From an uncultured Lachnospiraceae bacterium (lineage in GTDB: Bacteria; Bacillota; Clostridia; Lachnospirales; Lachnospiraceae): 64,000 nt of DNA. The notes under the pieces are model-generated. The model was not told the origin of the DNA, made no database searches, and saw only the letters and a program-made list of their open reading frames with translations. The stretch covers positions 1-64,000 of the forward strand of contig CAJUKA010000013.1 of the NCBI GenBank assembly GCA_910586585.1, given 5' to 3'. This document shows positions 25,999 through 34,501 of this stretch, piece by piece (within the stretch, counting starts at the first letter, position 1; each line of letters begins with the position of its first letter). The position numbers and the translations under genes were made by a program.

Positions 25999-26027
25999 AA
26001 TATATCACACTCTATTCATTAACACAA
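25999..26027 (-). promoter_or_regulatory. sigma-A promoter ahead of the DUF4241 gene
   Basis: On the minus strand TTGTGT (26027-26022), 17-bp spacer, TATATT (26004-25999), 29 bp upstream of the start codon. It is the first clear promoter upstream of the block that ends with jetC. Confidence 0.6.
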
Positions 26028-26132
26028 CCTCACATTCTCTGTGTCACATGAACTATCGGCGGCAAATTTAGTACCTGTTCCATAAATATGTATCCGTATA
26101 TCCCAAGCATTCGACCTAATTTATTAGCACAC

Positions 26133-26174
26133 AAAAAGAAGGATACTGTATCCAAAATAAAAATATCCCTCTTT
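26133..26174 (-). terminator. terminator of the broken Rpn unit
   Basis: AAAGAAGGATA and TATCCCTCTTT pair with one mismatch across an 18-nt loop; on the minus strand the stem is followed by TTTTT. It is a diverged copy of the terminator behind the intact Rpn gene (27340-27384), so the two units are duplicates including their 3' flanks. Confidence 0.65.
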
Positions 26175-26202
26175 CTTCTCTTTTCTTGAATATGAAAAAT
26201 AA

Positions 26203-26903
26203 TTACTGCATTTGCACCAATCCCACAGACTCCTCAAAAGCCTCTATGCTTTCTGATCTTGCCGCTGTTTTAAGCCATCTGCTTAGTACCTTTATATCCT
26301 TCTGCTCCATAATCCGTTTTCTCAATGTATCGGAAGGTTCTCCTAGTTCTTCAAGAAGCTCTATTATATCCTCTGCTTTTCCTTCGATTTTTCCTTCTTT
26401 CCTTCCCTGTGCATTTTCTTTCATCAGCAGCCTTTCAAATGAACTACACATAGAGTTTACATCTCCTTTCTTTATCTGCTCTATCAATATACTTCGCTCT
26501 TCCTCGTTCAGTTTCCTTATGGCATTCGAAAACCATGCGATCCACTCATTCAAGTCTTCTGTTTCCATTTCCCTGATACGCTGCAGAAGCTCTGCTATAT
26601 TGTCTGTCCATTCCTTACGTGTCCGCTTTTTATCCGCAAGAAGGATATTGTCTACAAGGGTGTTGCTTTGTTTGATCTGCATTATGTCCAGTTCCTTGAC
26701 AGAGACAAGCACATATTCAAAATCCACTACGCAACTTCCAAACAGCTCTGCTTTGTCTATCATCTCCTAAGTTTTTCTTCATTCTCCAGATTATTCATAA
26801 TTTTGTTAAATGAATCTCCTTCCTCTTTAGAATATCCAGTCTTCCGTTCTTTATCGTTGCAATTATCGTAACATAAATATTCTTTTTTTTCAATCTGTTC
26901 CAT
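26203..26903 (-). pseudogene. Rpn family nuclease/transposase, internally deleted
   Basis: A broken copy of the adjacent Rpn gene (27396-28556). The 5' end is kept: from the ATG at 26903 it reads MEQIEKKEYLCYDNC and on to MNNLENEEKLRR, then a stop. The 3' half is also kept in another frame (from 26763: MIDKAELFGSCVVDFEYVLV to SVGLVQMQ). About 150 codons that hold the PD-(D/E)XK catalytic core are missing between them. The junction joins ...AAACTTAG to GAGATGATAGAC; the intact copy has AAACTTCAGAG and AAAGAGATGATAGAC at the two edges, so a short AGAG homology may have mediated the deletion. Confidence 0.85.
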
Positions 26904-26976
26904 TTAGTACTGCACCTAATCCCTTTATCAAAATGTTCGCAACTTTCAATCGTTAGAGCGCGCCCATGGCGCGCAA

Positions 26977-27336
26977 ACGAGTAGGCGGGAGTGACTAACT
27001 CCCGTCCTCTCACAGCACCATGCGTACCGTTCGGTACTCCAGTTTCTGCACATTTTCCATGGTCTTCGTCAGAAAGTCAGTGACTCGACTCCCTTTTGTC
27101 CCTTTCCAGGGCTAACGTAACGATGCTACAGGATTCACTTTATGTTACGGACTGCTATTTTGCACCTATTTCTCACAGGCATACCTCGCTTCAACACAAT
27201 CGGTCACCCAAAAGCATTGGAGGCTCGCTACAAGGCTCACTGGCGATTACCTTGACCAGACTTTCACTGGCAAGCCGATAACAGCTTGCAGAACACACGA
27301 CTTACACCGGTTAGAAACGTGCGCCGCCAGGCGCAC
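26977..27336 (-). mobile_element. ORF-less group II intron remnant
   Basis: On the minus strand this 360-nt segment begins with GTGCG (GUGYG 5' consensus; GTGCGCCTGGCGGCGCAC) and continues with AACCGGTGTAAGTCGTG. It ends with GGTGCTGTGAGAGGACGGGA, TTAGTCACTCCC and GCCTACTCG, strings I associate with the 3' ends of bacterial group II introns. No reverse transcriptase remains: an ATG followed by only 15 codons sits where the reading frame would be (about 27060-27015), and domain V looks damaged. It separates the two Rpn units. Both ends abut GC-rich palindromes, in keeping with introns that target terminator-like hairpins. Confidence 0.6.
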
Positions 27337-27339
27337 AAC

Positions 27340-27384
27340 AAAAAAGAGGCATATCCTGTATACACAAAGATATTCCTCTTTTTT
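27340..27384 (-). terminator. terminator of the intact Rpn gene
   Basis: AAAAAAGAGG-ATATC and GATAT-CCTCTTTTTT pair across a 13-nt loop, giving T-runs in both directions, 12 bp after the stop of the gene at 27396-28556. Confidence 0.75.
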
Positions 27385-27395
27385 CATTCTCTTTA

Positions 27396-28556
27396 CTATA
27401 ACTGCACCAGACCTATAGATTCCTCAAATTCTTCTATGCTTTCTGTCCTAGCTGCTATTTTATGACATTTACTCAGTAATTCTAAATCCGTCTGCTCCAT
27501 TATATATTTTCTCAGTGCCTCAGAAGGTTCTCCTAGTTCTTCAAGAAGTTCTAGGATATCCTCAATTTTTCCTTCGATTTTTCCTTCGATTTTTCCTTCC
27601 TTCCTTCCTCTTGCTTCTCCTTTTTTTTCTCCTCTTGCATTTTCTTTCATCAGCAGTCTTTCAAATGAACTACACATACATTTTACATCTCCTTTCCTGA
27701 TCTGCTCTATAAATAAATTACGCTCATCCTCATTCAGTTTCCTTATGACATTCGAAAACCATGTTATCCACTCATTTAGATCTTCTGTTTCCATTTCCCT
27801 AATCCGCTGTAGCAGCTCCGACATGTTCTCTGTCCACTCTTTCCGTGTCCGCTTTTTGTCTGCAAGAAAGATGTTGTCCACAAGCGTATTGCTCTGCCTG
27901 ATCTGTGCTGTGTCCAGATTCTTGATTGATACCAGTACATATTCAAAATCCACAGCATAGTTTCCAAACAGCTCCGCTTTGTCTATCATCTCTTTAAAGC
28001 GGCTGGATGCTGTCCAGCTCCGCCCGCCGTTGTGCAGCACGATCGGAACAACTGCGGGCAGACGGAAGGATTTTTTCCTGCTCGCATCTTTGTCACAGTT
28101 CTTGAAATAGTCTAACCAGATTGCTGTGATATACACCAGTAGCCGGAATGGCATTGTAAAATCATTGTAGCTTTGGAGTTCCAGCAGGAAGAACAAATAT
28201 ACGCTTCCTTTTTTAGTATTTACCTTGTATACAAGATCGGACTCATAGGTATCAAACTGGTCCGTAATAAATTCCTTGTCAATTAACACTAAGTCTTTCT
28301 CTGTCAGCTCAATCATCCAGTCAAAACCTATATATTTTTTGATAAAATCAAGAAAATTCTTTTTGATGGAAAAAATTCTCTTGTATCCTTTGTCGTGCGG
28401 ATTGTCTGTGTTTTGCCTCTGAAGTTTTCCTTCATTCTCCAGATTATTCATAATTTTGTTAAATGAATCTCCTTCCTCTTTAGAATATCCAGTCTTCCAT
28501 TCTTTATCGTTGCAATTATCGTAACACAAATATTCTTTTTTTTCAATCTGTTCCAT
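27396..28556 (-). CDS. Rpn family recombination-promoting nuclease/putative transposase
   Basis: A 386-residue protein of the Rpn/Transposase_31 group with a PD-(D/E)XK core. PHDKGYKRIFSIKKNFLDFI lies at the entry, the metal-binding Asp in TYESDLVYKV, and the E-x-Q variant of the last motif in YLFFLLELQSYNDF. The C-terminal third is charged and helical, with the tandem peptide GKIE repeated three times (about 320-332), a region known to vary in length in this family. Rpn proteins are DNA endonucleases in E. coli; a defence role is also reported for some. The ATG at 28556 has AGGTG 9 nt upstream. Its upstream flank is nearly identical to that of the broken copy. Confidence 0.85.
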   Translation of the reverse strand: MEQIEKKEYLCYDNCNDKEWKTGYSKEEGDSFNKIMNNLENEGKLQRQNTDNPHDKGYKRIFSIKKNFLDFIKKYIGFDWMIELTEKDLVLIDKEFITDQFDTYESDLVYKVNTKKGSVYLFFLLELQSYNDFTMPFRLLVYITAIWLDYFKNCDKDASRKKSFRLPAVVPIVLHNGGRSWTASSRFKEMIDKAELFGNYAVDFEYVLVSIKNLDTAQIRQSNTLVDNIFLADKKRTRKEWTENMSELLQRIREMETEDLNEWITWFSNVIRKLNEDERNLFIEQIRKGDVKCMCSSFERLLMKENARGEKKGEARGRKEGKIEGKIEGKIEDILELLEELGEPSEALRKYIMEQTDLELLSKCHKIAARTESIEEFEESIGLVQL

Positions 28557-28632
28557 TTTGTACTGCACCTAATCCCTTTATTAAAATGTTCGCAACTTTC
28601 AGTCGTTAGAGCTCGCCCATGGCGCGCAAATT
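28436..28632. repeat. direct repeat of Rpn-unit 5' flank (partner 26783-26976)
   Basis: The segment holding the Rpn N-terminal codons and about 75 bp of upstream DNA is almost identical to 26783-26976. Examples shared by both are TTCGCAACTTTCA, CGTTAGAGC and CCCATGGCGCGCAAA. It marks a tandem duplication of the whole Rpn transcription unit, later split by the group II intron. Confidence 0.8.
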
Positions 28633-28637
28633 AAGAA

Positions 28638-28666
28638 AAACCTCAGCACTGTTCCTGCTGAGGTTT
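28638..28666 (-). terminator. intrinsic terminator of tRNA-Gln
   Basis: On the minus strand, stem AAACCTCAGCA with TGCTGAGGTTT, 7-nt loop, followed by a TTTTTC tract, 5 bp after the tRNA. Confidence 0.85.
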
Positions 28667-28671
28667 CAAAG

Positions 28672-28743
28672 CAGCGCTACAAGGATTCGAACCTTGAGAT
28701 GACGGAGTCAGAGTCCGTTGCCTTACCGTTTGGCGATAGCGCT
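28672..28743 (-). tRNA. tRNA-Gln (CTG)
   Basis: A 72-nt cloverleaf on the minus strand. The acceptor AGCGCTA pairs with TAGCGCT; the D-arm is GCCAAACGGTAAGGC; the anticodon stem is ACGGA/TCCGT around loop CTCTGAC, giving anticodon CTG for glutamine; the T-arm is CAAGGTTCGAATCCTTG; the discriminator is G. CCA is not encoded. A terminator follows directly. It separates the Rpn units from the transposon remnants; tRNA genes commonly mark island boundaries. Confidence 0.95.
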
Positions 28744-28849
28744 ATATCATTATACGATTAAATCTGTGCTCTGTTCTGTAGCACGTTATTTAGTATATAC
28801 TATGTTCTAGAAAAATGCAAGTACTTTTTTCAATTATTTTATTTTTTTA

Positions 28850-28863
28850 GTAACAGTTCAGCC
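28850..28863 (+). repeat. GTAACAGTTCAGCC repeat arm
   Basis: An exact copy of the 14-mer that forms the terminal inverted repeat of the element at 14254-14390. It lies at the edge between the tRNA-Gln region and the IS66 remnant. Confidence 0.6.
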
Positions 28864-28893
28864 TTTTAATTAAACCAACATCTATCGCACCGG

Positions 28894-29502
28894 CTAAAAT
28901 ATAGCTGGTGTGCCCATAAACAACTTCCTTTTATTCTCAATCATTCCCATTTTTCGTTTTTTCAGGGTTTCGATTATGGTCATTATAGAGCAGTACATTT
29001 CATGACCGCTTTCTTTTCGGAATCCTCCTACCATTTTCTGTCTGTTCTTCGCTTTTCTTAGAGCCCTTTCTGAAATGTTTTCATCAAATGGTACAGAAAA
29101 ATCATACAAGAACAGCAGATGATTCTGGCTGTATTTTCCCATCCTTCCAAGCAGTGCCGCTTCATCCCGCTTCGCATATTTGTGGGATGTATCTTTGTTC
29201 TACTCATGTCCCTGCTTCAGAATAGAAAAATATTTTTCTTCATAATCCGTTATCATTCTGTCAGGCATAGCATCAAAGCCCTGTTCTATCAATCCCTTAT
29301 AGTGCTTATTCATTCCACGCAGAAGGAAGGCCATTTCCTCTGACCACGGATTCTCTGTTTCCTCTGTATTCTTACGCAGATAGCGAATGATATGCACATT
29401 ACATTCTGCATAATCCGTCCCCAAATGATACAGTGCAGTTTCATGGTCATGGATAAGGATACCAGCATATCGGTCCAGAAAATCCAGTCCTTTTAAGGTT
29501 TC
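28894..29502 (-). pseudogene. IS66-type transposase C-terminal remnant
   Basis: The minus-strand frame reads GLDFLDRYAGILIHDHETAL, then CNVHIIRYLRK, an in-frame TAG at about 29200, and then HLLFLYDFSVPFDENISERA followed by QKMVGGFRKESGHEMYCSI. This is the DDE-domain second half of IS66 transposases ('FLHDFRVPFDNNLAER...K..KVSGGFRSEEGA'). The amber stop cuts the frame in two, and the N-terminal two thirds are absent: at 29502 the sequence passes into a different element on the other strand. It is not functional. Confidence 0.85.
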
Positions 29503-29527
29503 TGTTTATTTGCTGTTCATGGAATGA

Positions 29528-30681
29528 AATTACCAGCGCATCACCGAAAAACCGCTCACCCTGCCTGACGGCTCTGTCTTCCAGTACATTCCCAAAACTA
29601 TCAGCAAATGGGGGTCCCTTTACCAAAATGGCGGTATCGAAGCCCTCATGCCGCAGGAACAGTCTGACAAGGGTTCCTCCAAGGCGCTTCCTGACACCGC
29701 CATAGAGGAGATATTCCGCCTTAAGGAAACATTCCCGACACTCAATGCCACCCAGATCCACCGGCATCTTGTGGCGGAGGATTTCCTCCCGGCAACAGTA
29801 AGCGTCTGTTCTGTCCAGCGGTTTATCAAACAACATGACCTCATATCGGCGTGCAACCCGAACGTACGAGACAGGAAAGCTTTTGAGGAAGATGCCTTTG
29901 GCAGGATGTGGCAGGCAGATACCTGTTACCTGCCGTACATAACAGAAGACGGCAGCCGCAGGAGGGTATACTGCATCATGATCATTGATGACCATTCCCG
30001 TCTGCTGGTTGGCGGGGGACTTTTTTATAATGATAACGCCTATAACTTCCAGAAAGTGCTGAAGGATGCCGCCGCTGCCTACGGGAACCCCGCAAAACTT
30101 TATGTCGATAATGGCTGCAGCTACTCCAATGAACAGCTCTCCCTCAGCTGCGGTTCTATCGGCACCGTGCTTCTCCATACCAAGGTCCGTGACGGTGCTT
30201 CGAAAGCAAAACAGAACGCCAGTTTAGAATCCTCAAGGATACATGGCTGTATACCCTGGACCTGGATTCCATCACCTCCCTGAAACAGTTCGACAGCCTT
30301 TTAAAGGACTATATGTGCTCCTATAATACAACGCTCCATTCCGGCATTGGCACCACGCTCCTGCAGCGTTACCAGAATACACACGCCCTGGTCCGCATGC
30401 CCAAATCCAGGGAGTGGCTTGAGGAATGTTTCCTCAACCGCATCACACGCAAGGTCGGTAAGAATTCCACCGTCTCCATTGACAGGGTTTCTCATGATGT
30501 TCCGCAGTTTATCTCCTCCAAAGTGGAGATCCGCTTCCTGCCGGACGACATGTCACAGGCCTTTATCCTTTATGAGGGAGAACGCTTCCCCATCCGGCCG
30601 ACGGATAAAAATGAGAACTACCGGACAAAGCGTAACAATCCGCCTGCCATTGATTATTCAAAGATTGGAGGTGAGTGCTGA
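29528..30681 (+). pseudogene. DDE integrase-type transposase, 5'-truncated and frameshifted
   Basis: The plus-strand frame from 29528 reads RITEKPLTLPDGSVFQYIPK, a helix-turn-helix part (FPTLNATQIHRHLVAEDFLP), then the integrase core: MWQADTCYLPYI (first Asp), CIMIIDDHSRLLVGG, and KLYVDNGCSYSNEQLS (second Asp). Near 30200-30210 a one-base deletion (GCTTCGAAAGCAAAACAG) shifts the frame; the rest continues as ERQFRILKDTWLYTLDLDSI through to YSKIGGEC at 30681. The 5' end is missing where it joins the IS66 remnant. Its stop overlaps the start of an ATPase gene (TGATG), as expected for a two-gene transposon. Confidence 0.82.
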
Positions 30682-30794
30682 TGTTCCGTTCTTACTATCG
30701 ACTGTCGTTTAATCCTTTTGATAAACAAATGTGCCGTGAAAAAGACCGCTTCCTTTCTAAATTAGTAGCATTGTTTAAGATGGAAATGTCGTAA
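30681..30794 (+). pseudogene. ExeA/TniB-like AAA ATPase, N-terminal fragment
   Basis: A 37-codon frame: MFRSYYRLSFNPFDKQMCRE, then KDRFLS, followed by unrelated residues and a stop. The start matches transposon-partner ATPases of the ExeA type ('YGLTFNPFDK'). The Walker motifs are absent because the element is cut off at about 30757. GGAGGTGAGTGCTG lies upstream and the ATG overlaps the transposase stop. Confidence 0.7.
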
Positions 30795-30838
30795 TCTTTA
30801 TCATTGCTATTGAGGGGCATGATTTTATCAAATATATG

Positions 30839-31042
30839 TTATGAATATGCATTACTTCCGTCATTGATAACTATTATTCGTTTGAATCCAGAGGTTAGAA
30901 GATTTTGAATATACTTAGGCAGTTTTTCGTCTAGATTTAAGGATGGAATTAATACACATACTTTTCTGTTTGTTTTCGTAAATATCACCTTGAATTTTAG
31001 TATGATGTCTGAAAATTTTTTTAATATTCTGGAGTGTATAAT
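30839..31042 (-). pseudogene. glycosyltransferase family 2, N-terminal remnant
   Basis: The minus-strand frame directly behind the flippase reads VIFTKTNRKVCVLIPSLNLD, EKLPKYIQNLLTSGF and KRIIVINDGS, the nucleotide-binding start of a GT-A family 2 enzyme (VLIPSLN and VINDGS are the usual first and second strands). It then stops at 30839. The rest was lost where the transposon remnants begin (about 30757-30850). It would have been the last gene of the minus-strand polysaccharide operon. Confidence 0.7.
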
Positions 31043-31043
31043 T

Positions 31044-32486
31044 TCAATATCTTTTCTTTTTCATCATGTTTGCCAGTTCCATTATAGAGGTTTCACGAAG
31101 AAAGATAAGACTTCCTAAGTATACAGCAACAAAACAGATGCTGGATACTATTAGTATGGTTATATTATTTTTTTCCCATTTAATAAATTGTGATGATACA
31201 CAACTGGCAAATATTGTGGATAGTACGATTTTCCAAATATGTAATTGACAAAATAAGCTATAAAATAACTTATTGTCAGATAAATACTGATATATAAGTA
31301 CCGCAATCTCTGCGACCATGGTGCCAATTGCAGCACCAGCTACAGAATAGCGGGAAATCAGTACAATATTTAATAACAAATCAACAACCGCACCAATAAC
31401 TACAGAAACCAGCACCTTGATTTCCCTTCCCAGCGGCACCATAATCTGCATACCCATTATATTTGTTAAACCAATACATAATAGTGTTGGCATCATTAAT
31501 TGCATTGGCAATATTGCATTTTCATACTCAGTTCCTGACAGTAATAGTACGCATGGTTTGGCAAATAAAATAAAGTATACCATCATAGGAATTGCTACGA
31601 ACAGAACAAACTGCATTGCTTTCACTGATATATTCCTAAATTTTTGCTGATCATTATTCTCTATATATACAGTTACTCTGGGTAATAATACAGCTCCCAG
31701 TGAGCTTACTATACTAACCAGTATAGTTTTAATTTTAACTGCGGCATTATAATATCCCACATCCATATCCGTTTTCATAAAACCGAGCATGGTTGTGTCC
31801 ATGTTTAAATACACTGTTGTTGCACAGGTCATGGCAAAAAAAATAAAAATTGGTTTGATGTGATTGCTCAATTCTAGTTTATAATGGTTTTTTAAATCGA
31901 CTAGTTGATGAAGATATACAAAATTTAATATATTGGAAGCGGAAGAAGCAAAGATGGATACGGCACCATAAATAATATAATCCTCCTGTCCATGGATCAG
32001 CAAAAACATGGCTGCCAATGCGATACACTTAAATGCAACGGAACGCCATGTAATATAAGAATACATTTCCAATGCTTTGAAAACCCATTCTACGCCAATG
32101 GTCGTAAATAATATTGATGTACTTGTAACAAGCATCAATTCCTTTTCCTGCCAAAGACGTGGTACACAGTAGAGCAGTATAAGGAAAATTGTGTATGAAA
32201 AAATACACATAATGAAACTAATTTTAAAAATCTCCTGAATAGTTTTATTCAGTTTATCCTTGTCCTCTCTTATCTTTGCACACGTTCTGATTCCGTAAGT
32301 AGGGATTCCAAGCTGTGCAAGTAACAAAAAATAGTTTACTATAGAAGCAGCAAAAGATACTTTGCCTGTCCCCTCCGGTAAAAGAATCCGGGAAACATAG
32401 GGAAAAGTGATTAATGGAAAAATAAAAGAAGACATTGTTAGAATGGCATTCATTATAAAATTGTAAAATATGGAATGTTGTTTCAA
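31044..32486 (-). CDS. polysaccharide flippase (Wzx, MOP/PST family)
   Basis: A 480-residue membrane protein with 12-14 hydrophobic segments. The N-terminus (SFIFPLITFPYVSRILLPEG) is typical of Wzx/RfbX flippases in the polysaccharide transporter family, which move lipid-linked repeat units across the cytoplasmic membrane. The start codon is TTG with GAGGATGA upstream. It is the last intact gene of the minus-strand polysaccharide operon. A close homologue, roughly 70 percent identical by eye, lies at 61169-62602 in the same orientation, and a third 5' fragment at 63916-63951, so this gene family brackets the region. Confidence 0.92.
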   Translation of the reverse strand: MKQHSIFYNFIMNAILTMSSFIFPLITFPYVSRILLPEGTGKVSFAASIVNYFLLLAQLGIPTYGIRTCAKIREDKDKLNKTIQEIFKISFIMCIFSYTIFLILLYCVPRLWQEKELMLVTSTSILFTTIGVEWVFKALEMYSYITWRSVAFKCIALAAMFLLIHGQEDYIIYGAVSIFASSASNILNFVYLHQLVDLKNHYKLELSNHIKPIFIFFAMTCATTVYLNMDTTMLGFMKTDMDVGYYNAAVKIKTILVSIVSSLGAVLLPRVTVYIENNDQQKFRNISVKAMQFVLFVAIPMMVYFILFAKPCVLLLSGTEYENAILPMQLMMPTLLCIGLTNIMGMQIMVPLGREIKVLVSVVIGAVVDLLLNIVLISRYSVAGAAIGTMVAEIAVLIYQYLSDNKLFYSLFCQLHIWKIVLSTIFASCVSSQFIKWEKNNITILIVSSICFVAVYLGSLIFLRETSIMELANMMKKKRY

Positions 32487-32585
32487 CCGTTATCATCCTC
32501 TATTAACTAAATATATTAGACACTTTTTAAACAGCAGTATTTCTCAATTTGAATAAAAACCTTTTTGCAATTTGTGGGATAAATT

Positions 32586-34457
32586 TTAATTTATTTCATT
32601 AACCAAATACCCAAGTTGTGCTAATTTGTTTTTACGCTTTTCATTATTTGTATATAGATATTCATTATCATCTAACTTTGCATAACTATATGTATCATCT
32701 ATTATTTCATTATTTAGAATCTCTGATGAAATAATAACGTTGTCCTCTGAAGTTTTAATTAAAGTTAAATCTGTAATAACCTTTTTATCTGGGATTATAA
32801 ACTGTACTATATAGCCAGGACCGTGTGCTTTATTATAATAAAAAACTGTATCACAATTTTCTAAGACAGAATTATCTGCTTTATTAAGTTCATATAATGA
32901 ATTAGCGGCCAAATAGTAGTTGTCACTCATTGCATATGGACGATCAAACATAAACACCCCATATCCATACTCCCAAATTACAAAAAACAATAAAACAATC
33001 GTCATTCTTTCGATGTTTTTATTAGACAGATAAGACAATATTAAAAAAATTATTGTAACAACGATAGTGGATATTAAAAAATAAAAAATATTTTGAGTAC
33101 AATCTGGCCATTTTTCAAATTTAAGCGAAAATGGAGCAAAATAGTAAAACCAGTCTACATGCTTTGTATATGATTTAAGTGCTGTGCATACAAATCCTAA
33201 TAAACAATAGTCAAAAATGAACACTATAACTACAAGTATTCTATATACACTTTTTTGGGATACACTTAATTTTTGCTGTCGTATGAATATAAACAAAAAT
33301 AGAAATAACGGTGCAATAAAATTTCCATAATACCTTAAGTAAAAATGCCCCCTTGACAGATTACTTTGTAATGTATTTACTTTAATTCCATCTTCAATCC
33401 AGGTTATACATAGTCCTATTAAGGTAGCCGTTAGACCTAGTATACAATACATAAAAGGGAAATAAATATCTGTACTATCAGCACATTTATTATTTTTCAA
33501 TTTATGTATAATCAATTGGCAAGTTATTTTTATAGCTGCATAAATTACCAAACTGATTAATCCTCCCGAAAAAATATACATTATCCATATATTTCCCATC
33601 AACAAATCAAAAAAACCTTTGACTCCTTCGGGTGATAAAAGTGAGTTTCCTCCATTTGTAACAGAGTTAATTAATGCTACAGGTGAATTTGACACTATAC
33701 CTCCAGATATTTCATGATTTGTAAATATTTTTCCCCTAATATGTTCAACGATAATACCAAAAGAAAAATAACTTCCTGATAACGAAACCAAGAAAAAGAA
33801 AATATTGACTAAAATTTTGTGTGTCATAAGATAATAAAGTATAAATATTGCAAATATAACAATCGCATACATAATTGCTCTTGTGTGCGAAAGGTATGCA
33901 AAACCTAATATGAATCCTAATAATATAGAAAACAATATTTTTTGTGTTTTGGTAACGCTATGCTGGAGCCGCATAATTAAATAAACAATAATCCAACAAA
34001 TAAGTACAAGCATTGGTTCATTATCGATATTACTTGTTCTGGTGGGGGTTATAAAAGCGCAAATTGCACTTATTATAATAATCGAAATTGAAGAAAACTC
34101 CTCTTTGTAGTATTTTGTCAGAATTTCACCAGCTATAAATGCTGTTAAAGCATGCAAAAAAGCACCTACTCCCAGCAAACATTGATAGAGTATTAATGGA
34201 TCTTTTACTATACAAAATAACGGATATGTAAAGAAGATAGTACCACTTCCATAATACATTTCTGGATGTGTTAATACATAATTCCAATCATATCCCACCA
34301 ATTTAGCCGCGAATGCTATTGCTCCTATTTCATCGGGAAGGCTTCTCATAACTGGTATATATGTATTAAATAGAATCAGTATCATAAAAACAATGACTGC
34401 CGCCCAAAATGCAGGATATTTTATACATATGTTTTTTTTATGTGAATGCTTATACAT
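32586..34457 (-). CDS. large multi-spanning membrane protein (GT-C-type glycosyltransferase candidate)
   Basis: A 623-residue protein with about 12 transmembrane segments and a C-terminal soluble tail (about 520-623). The first outside loop has an acidic pair (MRSLPDEIGAIAFAAKLVGY), the position where GT-C transferases carry their catalytic Asp/Glu. The protein at 50960-52684 in the other operon shares this layout (YHLGDEFGYWANAAYLNGYD). A GT-C transferase that uses polyprenyl-phosphate sugars is the better guess; a Wzy polymerase is the alternative, and each operon otherwise lacks an obvious Wzy. GAAGGGAA precedes the ATG by 9 nt. Confidence 0.7.
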   Translation of the reverse strand: MYKHSHKKNICIKYPAFWAAVIVFMILILFNTYIPVMRSLPDEIGAIAFAAKLVGYDWNYVLTHPEMYYGSGTIFFTYPLFCIVKDPLILYQCLLGVGAFLHALTAFIAGEILTKYYKEEFSSISIIIISAICAFITPTRTSNIDNEPMLVLICWIIVYLIMRLQHSVTKTQKILFSILLGFILGFAYLSHTRAIMYAIVIFAIFILYYLMTHKILVNIFFFLVSLSGSYFSFGIIVEHIRGKIFTNHEISGGIVSNSPVALINSVTNGGNSLLSPEGVKGFFDLLMGNIWIMYIFSGGLISLVIYAAIKITCQLIIHKLKNNKCADSTDIYFPFMYCILGLTATLIGLCITWIEDGIKVNTLQSNLSRGHFYLRYYGNFIAPLFLFLFIFIRQQKLSVSQKSVYRILVVIVFIFDYCLLGFVCTALKSYTKHVDWFYYFAPFSLKFEKWPDCTQNIFYFLISTIVVTIIFLILSYLSNKNIERMTIVLLFFVIWEYGYGVFMFDRPYAMSDNYYLAANSLYELNKADNSVLENCDTVFYYNKAHGPGYIVQFIIPDKKVITDLTLIKTSEDNVIISSEILNNEIIDDTYSYAKLDDNEYLYTNNEKRKNKLAQLGYLVNEIN

Positions 34458-34501
34458 AGAATTATTTTCCCTTCAATTAGTAGTCAAATTTGCTTCCTTA
34501 A

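Noticed and set aside
26186..26770. 194-codon plus-strand frame opposite the broken Rpn gene
   Set aside because: Antisense to recognisable Rpn sequence; Ser/Phe-rich as expected of an antisense frame.
27396..28556. Rpn gene as part of a complete IS element
   Set aside because: Although the family is also labelled putative transposase, no terminal inverted repeats or target duplication could be assigned; the repeated flanks reflect tandem duplication.
29447..30178. Open frame of 243 codons on the minus strand
   Set aside because: It is the antisense of the DDE integrase remnant; the plus strand carries the recognisable integrase motifs.
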